Part shown: positions 1-7,220 of the stretch, one piece after another
How positions within the stretch are numbered: the stretch's first letter is position 1
Layout of the letters: each line of letters begins with the position of its first letter
NCBI GenBank assembly: GCA_026129405.1
Contig: JAHCID010000001.1
Coordinates: 1,147,237-1,211,236 of the forward strand
Reading direction: 5' to 3'
Length of the DNA stretch: 64,000 nucleotides
Source: a bacterium
GTDB taxonomy: Bacteria > Desulfobacterota > Binatia > DP-6
Made by a program: the position numbers and the translations under genes
The notes under the pieces: model-generated
Seen by the model: only the letters and a program-made list of their open reading frames with translations
What the model was told of the DNA's origin: nothing
The model's database searches: none

Positions 1-1
1 C

Positions 2-97
2 GTCGCCGGGACGATCGTCGCGCTGTCGTTGCCGGGGACGCGCTGGATCAGCGGGAACGTGATCGGCGTCGACGGCGGCGAGGACGTGACTGGTTAG
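2..97 (+). CDS. Short-chain dehydrogenase/reductase, C-terminal end (partial)
   Basis: The first 96 bases read in one frame as the last 31 residues of an oxidoreductase, ending in ISGNVIGVDGGEDVTG and a TAG stop. The run ISGxxIxVDGG is the usual C-terminal end of classical SDR enzymes, which use NAD(P)H and a Tyr-x-x-x-Lys active site. The active site and Rossmann glycines lie before the window, so substrate and cofactor cannot be judged. The tail overlaps the 3' end of the convergent zincin gene by about 50 bases. Confidence 0.75.
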   Translation, partial: VAGTIVALSLPGTRWISGNVIGVDGGEDVTG

Positions 98-506
98 CGG
101 CCGGCCGACCCGACGCGCCGTTGGTTCGGGTCCCCGCCGACACCCCGCGCACGAACTTGTAGGCGAACCCGTCGGCTTTCCGCTCGGCGTCCGCCCACAG
201 CACGTAGTGGCCCATCTCGTGGTAGACGGTCTGGATCCACTGGCGCTCGCTGTTGTACTTGCGCCCCCGCTTCCAGTTCTCGGGGTGGACCAGGTGGATC
301 TTGCCGTCCTCGTAGCAGCGGCCGCCGGTCTTGCCCCAGTCGAGCCACTCGAACCAGGTCACCCGGGGAGGCCGCAGGGCGTAGAAGCGGCTGATCGACG
401 ACATGGCGCGCTTGAACGCCGGCTCCTGGTCGTGGTCCCGGAAGAAGGTGGTGAGGAGCCGGTCGACGTCCCGGCGGTCCCGAATTCCCGGCATGTTGAT
501 CCGCAT
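48..506 (-). CDS. Small zinc metallopeptidase-like protein (HExxH)
   Basis: A 152-aa protein with the zincin motif HEMGH in a helix context (VYHEMGHYVLW), followed after about ten residues by ERKADGFAYKFV. The spacing of HExxH and the later E..AD.FA block resembles the ImmA/IrrE type of minimal metallopeptidase, where the second acidic residue completes the zinc site. No signal peptide or membrane segment is visible, so it should be cytoplasmic. The last 30 residues are Arg/Ser-rich and lie over the end of the convergent SDR gene; that tail may be poorly conserved. No antitoxin or DNA-binding partner sits beside it, so a regulatory-protease role is only a guess. The upstream region carries a good sigma-70-like promoter. 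Confidence 0.6.
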   Translation of the reverse strand: MRINMPGIRDRRDVDRLLTTFFRDHDQEPAFKRAMSSISRFYALRPPRVTWFEWLDWGKTGGRCYEDGKIHLVHPENWKRGRKYNSERQWIQTVYHEMGHYVLWADAERKADGFAYKFVRGVSAGTRTNGASGRPAANQSRPRRRRRRSRSR

Positions 507-586
507 GGCAGGTGCCTGGTCCCTCGCTTCGGCGCCGCCCGTCTGGGAGCCCCCGATGGCCCCCTGTTTGGCGCCGGGCCCGACGG

Positions 587-614
587 ACTACACGTCCCCC
601 CGAACCCCTGTCAA
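587..614 (-). promoter_or_regulatory. Predicted sigma-70 type promoter for the zincin gene
   Basis: On the minus strand a perfect TTGACA (609-614) is followed after 16 nt by TGTAGT (587-592, four of six matches to TATAAT). Transcription would start near 580, about 75 nt before the ATG at 506. A full -35 consensus is uncommon in DNA this GC-rich. The site overlaps the stop codon of the upstream luciferase-like gene. Confidence 0.4.
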
Positions 615-1642
615 CGCCGGTTTTTCGGGCCTTCCGGCGGCGAGAAAGCCGGCATGATTTCCTCCGCGAAGCGCTGGAGCAGGCGCGGATCGAAAGGCGG
701 ACGGAGGCTCAGGACGACCTCGGTGACGCCGGCGTCGGCATAGGCGGCGAGGCGCTCGCGGATCGTCTCCGGCGCGTCGGCGATCACCGCGTCGGCGACG
801 TCCTTGCCGACGAGAAGGCGGGCGCCGAGCCGCACGGCGGGCCCGGCGAGCGGCACGTTCGTGATCGCGACCAGCGGCACGAGCGCCGAGACCTCGGTGG
901 GGCAGGGCGCACGGCCGATGCGCGCGCACTCCGCGGCGATGATGGCGCGCCGCTCGCGGATGCCGTCGAGGGTGACGCCGGTCACGGCGTTCCAGGCGTC
1001 GCCGTAGCGCGCCACGAGCGGCACGATCCACTCCTTGCCCTGGCCGCCGATGACGATGGGCGGATGCGGCCGCTGCACGTTGGCCGGCGCGAACGGCGCC
1101 CTGTCGAGCGTGTAGTACTTGCCCGCGAAGGTCGGGTGCTTCTCGTCCCAGAGCTTGGTGATCACCTGCAGCGCCTCGTCGAGGCGCCGCGCGCGCTCCC
1201 GCGCCGTGCCGAAGTGGAAGCCGTACGCCTGGTGCTCGCGCTCGAACCAGCCCGCGCCGATGCCGAGCTGCACGCGGCCGTTGCTGAGATGGTCGATCGT
1301 GGTCGCCATCTTCGCGACCAGGGCGGGGTTGCGGTACGTGTTGCCGTCGACGAGGAGGCCGATCCGCAGGCTCGTCGTCTCGCGCGCCAGCGCGGCCAGC
1401 GTCGTCCAGCCTTCGAGCACCGGACCGTCCTCGTTCGAGTCGAAGATCGGCATGAAGTGGTCGTAGAGCCACGCGCTGTGGAAGCCGAGCCGGTCGGCCT
1501 CCTGCCAGATGGCGCGCAGGTCGTCCCAGGTGGTGTTCTGCGGCGGCGTCTGGATGCCGAAGCGGAGGCGTGGGGTGGGCGGATCGGCGGCCGCGACCGG
1601 AAGCGCGAACGCCAGCAGCAGAGCGACGAAGAGAGCGCGCAT
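611..1642 (-). CDS. Luciferase-like (LLM) F420/FMN-type oxidoreductase with signal peptide
   Basis: A 343-aa TIM-barrel oxidoreductase of the bacterial luciferase-like superfamily. Visible landmarks are RFGIQTPPQN (strand 1), SAWLYDHFMP, RIGLLVDGNTYRNPALVAK, the GRVQLGIGAGWFEREHQAYG block and PPIVIGGQGKEW, all typical of probable F420-dependent enzymes. Such enzymes move hydride to or from small organic substrates with F420 or FMN. The first 20 residues (MRALFVALLLAFALPVAAA) look like a Sec signal peptide. This is odd for the family, whose members usually begin almost at RFGIQTP. No alternative start lies close to that point, so the signal seems genuine and the protein probably periplasmic. 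Substrate unknown. Confidence 0.75.
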   Translation of the reverse strand: MRALFVALLLAFALPVAAADPPTPRLRFGIQTPPQNTTWDDLRAIWQEADRLGFHSAWLYDHFMPIFDSNEDGPVLEGWTTLAALARETTSLRIGLLVDGNTYRNPALVAKMATTIDHLSNGRVQLGIGAGWFEREHQAYGFHFGTARERARRLDEALQVITKLWDEKHPTFAGKYYTLDRAPFAPANVQRPHPPIVIGGQGKEWIVPLVARYGDAWNAVTGVTLDGIRERRAIIAAECARIGRAPCPTEVSALVPLVAITNVPLAGPAVRLGARLLVGKDVADAVIADAPETIRERLAAYADAGVTEVVLSLRPPFDPRLLQRFAEEIMPAFSPPEGPKNRR

Positions 1643-1747
1643 GCGGCGGCTGTATGCGGGTGGCGCGGTCGCGACAAGCCGGGGCGCCGGGTTCGAAACC
1701 CCGCGGGGCGTCTGCTATCGGTGGGCGCCGTGACTGGAGGAACTCGC

Positions 1748-2641
1748 ATGCGGAATCTGTTCCTGATGGGCTTGGTGGTCGTGGCGGGCGCGTGCAGCAA
1801 CGCGACGGTCGACAAGCAGTCGGCACGCGCGACCGATCAGGCGCCGGAGGCGTCGCAGGTCGAGGTCGTGCGCATTCCCTACGACGCGGCGTTCCCGCGC
1901 TACGTCGTCACGGTCGAGCCGATGACCTTCGACGCCGAGGGCGGCGGCGGCGGCTCGGCGCCGAGCGTGCCCGGCCAGCGCTACGGTTGGGGGCCGTGGG
2001 GGTGGGGTCTCCTGCCCGAAGGCCCGAAGGCCGAGGCCTACAACCCGCCGCCGGCGGGCGTCACCGGCAACGTCGGCAACGCCGTCGCCAATCAGCTGAC
2101 GACCGCGCTCAGCAACGTCGGCAACGTCATCATCATCGACTACGACCACTACTTCCAGAACCGCTCGAGCCCGGCGAAGCTCGTGGACCGCAAGGCGGGC
2201 GAGGTCGGGCCGTTCGTGCTGAAGGGCTCGATCACCGAGTTCCAGGAGGTCGCCGAGGCCGAGGGCAGCGGCTCGGGCGGCTCGCTCGGTGCGCTCGGCG
2301 CGGCGGTCGGCATCGCCGGCGCCATCGCGGGCAGCTCCGAGGCGGCGATCGCCGGCACGGCGCTCGGGCTCGCCAATCCCACCTGGGACAACAAGAAGGC
2401 GAAGCGCACCGGCATGGTCGCCATGGACATCAAGATCGTGAACCCGCAGAACGGCCGCCTCGCCGGCAGCGTCGTCGCCAACGGCAGCTTCACGGCGGTG
2501 ACGGCGGCGAGCGGGTTCAGCGTCTTCGGCATCGGCAAGGCGAGCAACGCGTTCGCGCAGAGCGCGCTGGGGCAGGCGAACCGGCAGGCGATGAACTCGG
2601 CGACGACGCAGATCTGGGATCGGCTGCGGATGATCCGCTGA
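1748..2641 (+). CDS. CsgG/HfaB-like lipoprotein
   Basis: A 297-aa secreted lipoprotein. The ATG at 1748 is preceded by GGAGGA at good spacing, and the N-terminus MRNLFLMGLVVVAGAC ends in a lipobox with Cys16 as the acylation site. A Gly-rich linker (around residues 65-75) is followed by a block with LTTALSNVGNVIIIDY, FVLKGSITEF, MDIKIVNPQNGRL and a C-terminal NSATTQIWDRL. This order matches the periplasmic alpha/beta domain of CsgG-type curli secretion lipoproteins, which bind peptidoglycan or form outer-membrane channels. The Gly-Ala-rich segment near residues 180-210 could correspond to a membrane-inserting part. No csgA/csgE/csgF genes are nearby, so it may be a stand-alone envelope lipoprotein. 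Confidence 0.65.
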   Translation: MRNLFLMGLVVVAGACSNATVDKQSARATDQAPEASQVEVVRIPYDAAFPRYVVTVEPMTFDAEGGGGGSAPSVPGQRYGWGPWGWGLLPEGPKAEAYNPPPAGVTGNVGNAVANQLTTALSNVGNVIIIDYDHYFQNRSSPAKLVDRKAGEVGPFVLKGSITEFQEVAEAEGSGSGGSLGALGAAVGIAGAIAGSSEAAIAGTALGLANPTWDNKKAKRTGMVAMDIKIVNPQNGRLAGSVVANGSFTAVTAASGFSVFGIGKASNAFAQSALGQANRQAMNSATTQIWDRLRMIR

Positions 2642-2769
2642 GTGGCTCTTGCGCGCGGGCTCCCGTGCGCTGCTCGGGGTGGGGATGGCGTGCGGGGTTG
2701 CCTAGCCGGGTGGTGGGGCGTTAGGGTTCGCGTTCGCTGCGCTGCCGCGCGGCTCCATCCCGACGACTG

Positions 2770-4530
2770 ATGTCCGCGCCGACTGCCGACGAGCTCGAGA
2801 TCCAGGGGGCCTGGGACCCGGTGCCGCTGCGGGAGCAGTGGCCGATGGGGCGGGACAACCACTTCATCATGGACCGCCTCATGCGCGTGCCGGTGGAGCA
2901 GACGCTCCTCGGGGCGTCGGGGAAGGTGCTGGAGGTGGCGGCGGCGGAGGCGGTGCACTCGTGCCGGCTCGCGGCGCAGGGGCTCGAGTGTCACGTGCTC
3001 GAGCCGTCGGAGGGGATGCTCCTGAAGGCGCGCGAGCACATGGGCGAGTTCGGCGTCGACCTGCACCTCGTGCGCGGCATCGCCGAGGCGCTGCCCTATC
3101 CCGACCACACCTTCGACCGCGTGCTGATCGACTCGGCCATGGACCATCTCGCGGCGCCCGACACCGGGCTGCGCGAGATGATCCGCGTGCTCAAGCCCGA
3201 CGGCCGCTTCGTCGTGAGCTTCGTCAACTACGGCAGCCTCGCGGTGCGCCTCAGCCGTGCGGTCTACCGGCTCGAGCGCACGGTGAGCCCGCGCGCGCTC
3301 GAGGAGAAGCGCTTCTGGGACACGCCGGTGCCGTACGAGCATACGTTCGAGTGCACGTACAAGAACATCGGCCGGCTGTGCGGCCAGTACCTCGAGTTCG
3401 AGCGCGCCGTCGGCGTATCGATGCTGTGGGGCACGCCCGGCTGGTCGCGCTTCCTCGAGCGGCTGCACTGGAACCGCGCGATGAAGACGCTCGACACGCT
3501 CGACAAGGTCGCCCGCCGCATGCCTGGGCTCGCCGACTTCGTCCTCATGGTGTGGCGTCCGCGCACGGGCGACGACACGATCGGCCTCGGCCTGCGCACC
3601 ATGCCGCCCCTCGCGCGCGTCACCGCCGCCCGCCCCGCGCTGCCGCCGCGTCGTGTGGAGACGATGCGCGTGACGCCGGCCGATCCGATCTACCAGCGTC
3701 GCACCCGCGAGGATCTCGAGTGGGAGGCGAGCTGGGGCTACGCACCGATCGTCGCCGCGCGCATCCGCGCCGCGAAGCCCTGGGCCAACCGCGCGCTCAC
3801 CGGTGACGCCGCGCGCTCGTGGCTCGACGACATGGCCGCGCGCGGCCCGTTCGAGCGCGCGCTCCTGGTCGGCGGCGAGGACGAGGACGAGGCGGAGACG
3901 TGGCTGCGCGCCGGCGGCAGCGAGTCGCTGCACGTCGTCGATTCGAGCCCGGCGCGCATCGCGCGCCTGCGTACGCGGCTCGCCGCGCGCGCACACCGCG
4001 TCCGCTTCCTCCAGCAGGACCTCAACTTCCTCGAGCTGCACCGGCGCCACTACGACGTCGTGCTGCTCGCGGGCGGCCTCTCGCGCGTGCTGAACCTCGA
4101 GTTCGTGCTCGACGAGGTGGCGCTGGCGCTCCGCCCGGGCGGGCTTCTGGGCATCGGCTGCTACGTCGGCGAGCGCCGGCAGGCGTACGCGCCGGCACGG
4201 CTCGCGCTGGTGGGCCAGGCGCTGCGCGAGATACCGGAGCGCTTCCGCCACGGCACCACCGCGATCGAGGCGAGCGATCCGGAGCAGATCGCCCCGTTCC
4301 GCGCCGCGCGCTCCGACGAGATCGTCGCCGCCGCGCGGGCGCGTTTCGACGTCGTGCAGGAAACGTACGCCGGACGCCTGTTCCCGCTGCTCGTCCACCT
4401 CGACGTCGCGGCCATCGAGCGCGAGGCGCCCGAGCTGCTCGAGCGGTTGCACGCGCGTGAGCAGGCGCTGGCGTCCGATCCGGCGGCGACGCCGTGCTCG
4501 GCGTACCTCGTGCTGCGCAAGCGCGGCTGA
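2770..4530 (+). CDS. Tandem class I SAM-dependent methyltransferase
   Basis: A 586-aa protein with two methyltransferase-like halves. The first (about residues 40-180) has VLEVAAAEAVHS as motif I, CHVLEPSEGML as motif II, IAEALPYPDHTFDRVL and a post-motif REMIRVLKPDGRFVVSF, as in Methyltransf_11 enzymes. The second (about residues 360-500) has ALLVGGEDEDEAETWL, LHVVDSSPARI and YDVVLLAGGLSRVLNLEFV with ALALRPGGLLGIG. The glycine-rich loop of the second half is eroded (GGEDEDE), so it may bind SAM weakly or only be structural. No signal peptide. Substrate unknown; it lies just before the acetolactate decarboxylase gene, 11 nt away, so the two may be cotranscribed. Confidence 0.7.
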   Translation: MSAPTADELEIQGAWDPVPLREQWPMGRDNHFIMDRLMRVPVEQTLLGASGKVLEVAAAEAVHSCRLAAQGLECHVLEPSEGMLLKAREHMGEFGVDLHLVRGIAEALPYPDHTFDRVLIDSAMDHLAAPDTGLREMIRVLKPDGRFVVSFVNYGSLAVRLSRAVYRLERTVSPRALEEKRFWDTPVPYEHTFECTYKNIGRLCGQYLEFERAVGVSMLWGTPGWSRFLERLHWNRAMKTLDTLDKVARRMPGLADFVLMVWRPRTGDDTIGLGLRTMPPLARVTAARPALPPRRVETMRVTPADPIYQRRTREDLEWEASWGYAPIVAARIRAAKPWANRALTGDAARSWLDDMAARGPFERALLVGGEDEDEAETWLRAGGSESLHVVDSSPARIARLRTRLAARAHRVRFLQQDLNFLELHRRHYDVVLLAGGLSRVLNLEFVLDEVALALRPGGLLGIGCYVGERRQAYAPARLALVGQALREIPERFRHGTTAIEASDPEQIAPFRAARSDEIVAAARARFDVVQETYAGRLFPLLVHLDVAAIEREAPELLERLHAREQALASDPAATPCSAYLVLRKRG

Positions 4531-4541
4531 CGGAGCCCCGC

Positions 4542-5384
4542 GTGCGCGGCCTGCACCTGCGCCTCTCGCCGGCCCTGTGGAGCGCCCTCGAGGCGCGCCG
4601 GCGCGAGACGGGCGAGCCGCTCGAGCACATCGTGCGCAGCGCGCTCGCCGAGCACCTCGGCCTCGGCCAGCACACGCTGTTCCAGGTGTCGACCTCGACG
4701 GCGCTCGTCGAGGGCATCTACCGCGGTGCGGTGACGATCGGCGAGCTGCGCCGCCACGGCGACTTCGGCCTCGGCACGTTCGAGGGCATCGACGGCGAGA
4801 TGGTCGTCGTCGACGGCGGCTTCTGGCAGGTGCGCTCCGACGGCACCGTCCACGCGGCGGGCGACGACGCGTCGAGCCCGTTCGCGGTCGTGACGCACTT
4901 CCGCCCCGCGCGGACGCGGACGCTCGCCGCCGCGCCCGACCTCGCGTCGCTCCTCGCCGCCTTCGACGCCCTGCGCGACTCCGCGAACCTCTTCTATGCG
5001 CTGCGCGTCCGTGGCCGCTTCGCGCACGCACACACGCGCGCGATGTGTCGCACGGCCGAGGGCGTGTCGCTGGCCGAGGCCGCGGCGCACCAGCCCGAGT
5101 TCCACCTGCGCGACGTCGTGGGTACCGCGGTCGGCTTCTGGTCGCCGGCCTACGCGAAGGCGTTCGAGGTGCCCGGCTACCACCTGCACTTCATCACCGA
5201 CGAGCACACGGCCGGCGGCCATCTGCTCGGTGCCGTCGCCGCCGGTCCGCTCGAGCTCGCGGTGCAGCGGCTCGACGACCTGCGTGTGGCGCTGCCGGCG
5301 AACGAGGCGTTCCTGCGCGCCGATCTGTCGCACGACCCCGCCGCCGCGCTCGACGCCGCCGAGCACGCCAAGCCGGGACGCTAG
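4542..5384 (+). CDS. budA: Acetolactate decarboxylase with N-terminal ribbon-helix-helix domain
   Basis: A 280-aa protein read from GTG 4542. Residues from about 45 match alpha-acetolactate decarboxylase, which turns acetolactate into acetoin: FQVSTSTALVEGIYRG, FGLGTFEGIDGEMVVVDGGF, PFAVVTHFRP and YHLHFITDEHTAGGHLLG. His214, His216 and His227 have the 2 and 11 residue spacing of the zinc ligands in the Bacillus-type enzyme. Residues 1-42 (LHLRLSPALWSALEARRRE onward, ending LAEHLGL) look like a ribbon-helix-helix DNA-binding unit, which ordinary family members lack. No acetolactate synthase or butanediol dehydrogenase gene is nearby. An in-frame ATG at 4494 would overlap the previous gene and adds non-conserved residues. 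Its stop shares a CTAG with the convergent gene. Confidence 0.8.
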   Translation: MRGLHLRLSPALWSALEARRRETGEPLEHIVRSALAEHLGLGQHTLFQVSTSTALVEGIYRGAVTIGELRRHGDFGLGTFEGIDGEMVVVDGGFWQVRSDGTVHAAGDDASSPFAVVTHFRPARTRTLAAAPDLASLLAAFDALRDSANLFYALRVRGRFAHAHTRAMCRTAEGVSLAEAAAHQPEFHLRDVVGTAVGFWSPAYAKAFEVPGYHLHFITDEHTAGGHLLGAVAAGPLELAVQRLDDLRVALPANEAFLRADLSHDPAAALDAAEHAKPGR

Positions 5385-6004
5385 CGCCACCGCCGGCCGG
5401 GGCGCGCCGCGGCGCCCGCCGCCACGCCCCGTGACGCCCACCAGCCGAGCAGCAGCTCCCAGATGCCCTGGAGCGTGAAGTAGATCGTGCCCGAGGCGAT
5501 CGGCTTGTAGGGGTATTCCGGCCACTCGCCGCCGGTCGTCATGCCCTGGGCCGCGATCACCTCCGGGGTGATGCCGAGCGGCGGGACGTCGGCCGTCACG
5601 CCGACGAGGACGCTGAACAGGTAGAACACGACGCTCGCCGCCCACGACGCCATCACCGGATCGATCGCGCTTGCGTCCGGCGCCGGCCCCATGAGCAGCG
5701 GCGTCATGCGGTTCAGCGTCAGCAGCACCATCGCCTGCACCGGCCACCAGCTACCCATGCCGACGGCGAAGCCGGCGGCGAAGAGGCCGTACACGAGCGT
5801 CAGACCGAGCAGCATGAGGATGCGCGTGCTGCGCTTGCCGTCGCCGTGGACGATGGCGCCCATGAACCCCGCCGAGTGCACCACGAGGAACTCGAGCAGC
5901 ATCACCATGACGAGGCTGGTCACCATCTTCTCGCCGAAGAAGGTCGGGTCGATCCAGGTGATGAGGAAGACGGCGGCCACCCCGAAGTCGGGCAGCGCGA
6001 CCAT
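5381..6004 (-). CDS. Polytopic membrane protein of unknown function
   Basis: A 207-aa integral membrane protein with about five hydrophobic helices, for example VAAVFLITW, MVTSLVMVMLLEFLVVHSAG, ILMLLGLTLVYGLFAAGFAV, MASWAASVVFYLFSVLVGV and IYFTLQGIWELLLGWW. I recognise no catalytic motif; the arrangement loosely recalls uncharacterised DUF6498-type membrane proteins. I chose ATG 6004 because it leaves a clean 26-nt gap to the RluA-like gene; an in-frame ATG at 6061 would overlap that gene by 31 nt and add a basic leader. It is the last gene of a minus-strand cluster, and its TAG stop overlaps that of the convergent acetolactate decarboxylase gene on the palindrome CTAG. Confidence 0.55.
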   Translation of the reverse strand: MVALPDFGVAAVFLITWIDPTFFGEKMVTSLVMVMLLEFLVVHSAGFMGAIVHGDGKRSTRILMLLGLTLVYGLFAAGFAVGMGSWWPVQAMVLLTLNRMTPLLMGPAPDASAIDPVMASWAASVVFYLFSVLVGVTADVPPLGITPEVIAAQGMTTGGEWPEYPYKPIASGTIYFTLQGIWELLLGWWASRGVAAGAAARPGRRWR

Positions 6005-6030
6005 CGAGGGGACGAGGGTGCGCACGGCGG

Positions 6031-6915
6031 TCAGACGCGGAGCGCGCGCGGCGGTGCGCACTCGACGACGACGGGCCGCCCGTCGGCCGGATGCGGGAAG
6101 GCGAGGCGGATCGCGTGCAGCAGGTAGCCGCCGTCGCCGGGGAGGGCCGTCGCGTCGGGAGGCGGGACGCCGCCCGTTCCGTAGAGCGGATCGCCGACGA
6201 GGGGATGGCCGGCGGCGGCGCAGTGGATGCGGATCTGATGCGGCCGGCCGGTGGCGATGGCGATGCCGACGACGGTGCCGGCGTCGCGGTGTCGCAGCGG
6301 CCGGAGCTCGGTGCGCGCGGCGCGGCCGCCGGGGTCGGCGGCGTGGACACGGCCGAGCCGCGGATGCGGCCTCGAGCCGATCGGTACGTCGATCGCGAGC
6401 GCCGCCGCCAGGTCGCCGCGCACCAGCGCGCGATAGTCACGCTCGACGGCGCCCTCGCGCCAGCAGCGCGCGAGCTGCCGCCGGGCGCGGTCGGAGCGCG
6501 CGAACATGACCAGGCCCGAGGTGCCGCGGCCCAGCCGGTGCACGGGCGTGGCCTCGGGAAAGCGCCGCTGGACGCACGTCTGGAGCGTGTGCGCGAGGAA
6601 GCCGCCGGCGGGCGCCGTCGGCAGGCCGGCCGGCTTCGCCACGACCAGCAGATCGGCGTCGGCCGCGAGCACGGCGAAGCCGAGCGGGACGGGCGGCTCG
6701 ATCCAGGGCGGGCGCCGCCAGGTCAGCTCCTGTCCGGGACGGAGGCGGGCGTCCGGGGCGGTCGGCGCTCCGTCGAGCTCGACGCGCCCCTCGGCGATCC
6801 GACGCCGCCACTCGTCGGCCGTCGAATGGGCGTAGCGGGCGGCCAGCCAGGCGTCGACGCGCACGCCGGCGGCCGCCGGCCGGATGCGCTCGCGATAGAC
6901 GAAGCCGGCGTTCAC
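6031..6915 (-). CDS. RluA-family pseudouridine synthase-like protein lacking the catalytic Asp
   Basis: A 294-aa RluA-type protein. An S4-like N-terminal part (RVDAWLAARYAHSTADEWR through VELDG) precedes the synthase core: LLVVAKPAGLPTAP, TPVHRLGRGTSGLVMFARS, YRALVRGD, TGRPHQIRIHCAAAGHPLVG and a C-terminal LHAIRLAFPHP. In active RluA enzymes the central motif is HRLDxxTSG, and the Asp is the catalytic residue that isomerises uridine. Here the codon at 6529-6531 is GGC, giving Gly129. The protein may be inactive, bind RNA only, or use another residue. Translation starts at GTG 6915, which overlaps the stop of the preceding small-protein gene (GTGA), so the two are coupled. Confidence 0.75.
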   Translation of the reverse strand: MNAGFVYRERIRPAAAGVRVDAWLAARYAHSTADEWRRRIAEGRVELDGAPTAPDARLRPGQELTWRRPPWIEPPVPLGFAVLAADADLLVVAKPAGLPTAPAGGFLAHTLQTCVQRRFPEATPVHRLGRGTSGLVMFARSDRARRQLARCWREGAVERDYRALVRGDLAAALAIDVPIGSRPHPRLGRVHAADPGGRAARTELRPLRHRDAGTVVGIAIATGRPHQIRIHCAAAGHPLVGDPLYGTGGVPPPDATALPGDGGYLLHAIRLAFPHPADGRPVVVECAPPRALRV

Positions 6916-7154
6916 TCCGGCGGCATCGCCTCCTTGGCCTTCTTGAACGCCTCCTCGGCTTCCTCCTGGAGCCCGTTCTTGAGGGCCTCGTCGCCCTGCT
7001 TGAAGTACTCGGCGGCCGGGCCGAGATCCTTGCCCTCCGCCTGCGCCTTCTTGATGCGCGGCAGGAGCTCCTTCTTGAGCTCGATGGCGGTCTGGGCGGC
7101 CGCCGCGCCCGCGAGCGCGGCGAGCAGGGTGAGGGCGAGGGTGAAGCGGCGCAT
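6912..7154 (-). CDS. Small secreted helical protein
   Basis: An 80-aa protein with a clear Sec signal peptide (MRRFTLALTLLAALAGAAAAQ, cleavage near residue 20) and a short mature part of amphipathic helices rich in Lys and Glu (AIELKKELLPRIKKAQAEG, AAEYFKQGDEALKNG, AEEAFKKAKEAMP). The pattern recalls TPR-like or coiled-coil half-repeats, but it is too short to be sure. It should be periplasmic and function is unknown. Its TGA overlaps the GTG start of the RluA-like gene, so both are probably on one message. Confidence 0.65.
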   Translation of the reverse strand: MRRFTLALTLLAALAGAAAAQTAIELKKELLPRIKKAQAEGKDLGPAAEYFKQGDEALKNGLQEEAEEAFKKAKEAMPPE

Positions 7155-7220
7155 GACGAGGGTCCTCCTGGCGCGGGCTCTTAGCGCCGGCCCCCAGAGC
7201 CGGCAAGACCCATTCCCGGC

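Noticed and set aside
48-150. Basic Arg-rich tail of the zincin protein as a nucleic-acid-binding domain
   Set aside because: It lies over the end of the convergent SDR gene and its composition is what antisense reading of that gene would give.
1681-1710. GGTTCGAAACC hairpin resembling a tRNA T-arm
   Set aside because: No acceptor stem, anticodon arm or D-arm of the right size surrounds it; it is a short GC stem upstream of the CsgG-like gene.
2149-5031. Very long minus-strand open frame opposite the methyltransferase and decarboxylase genes
   Set aside because: Arg/Ala/His-rich composition without any family motif; it is the shadow of real plus-strand genes in GC-rich DNA.
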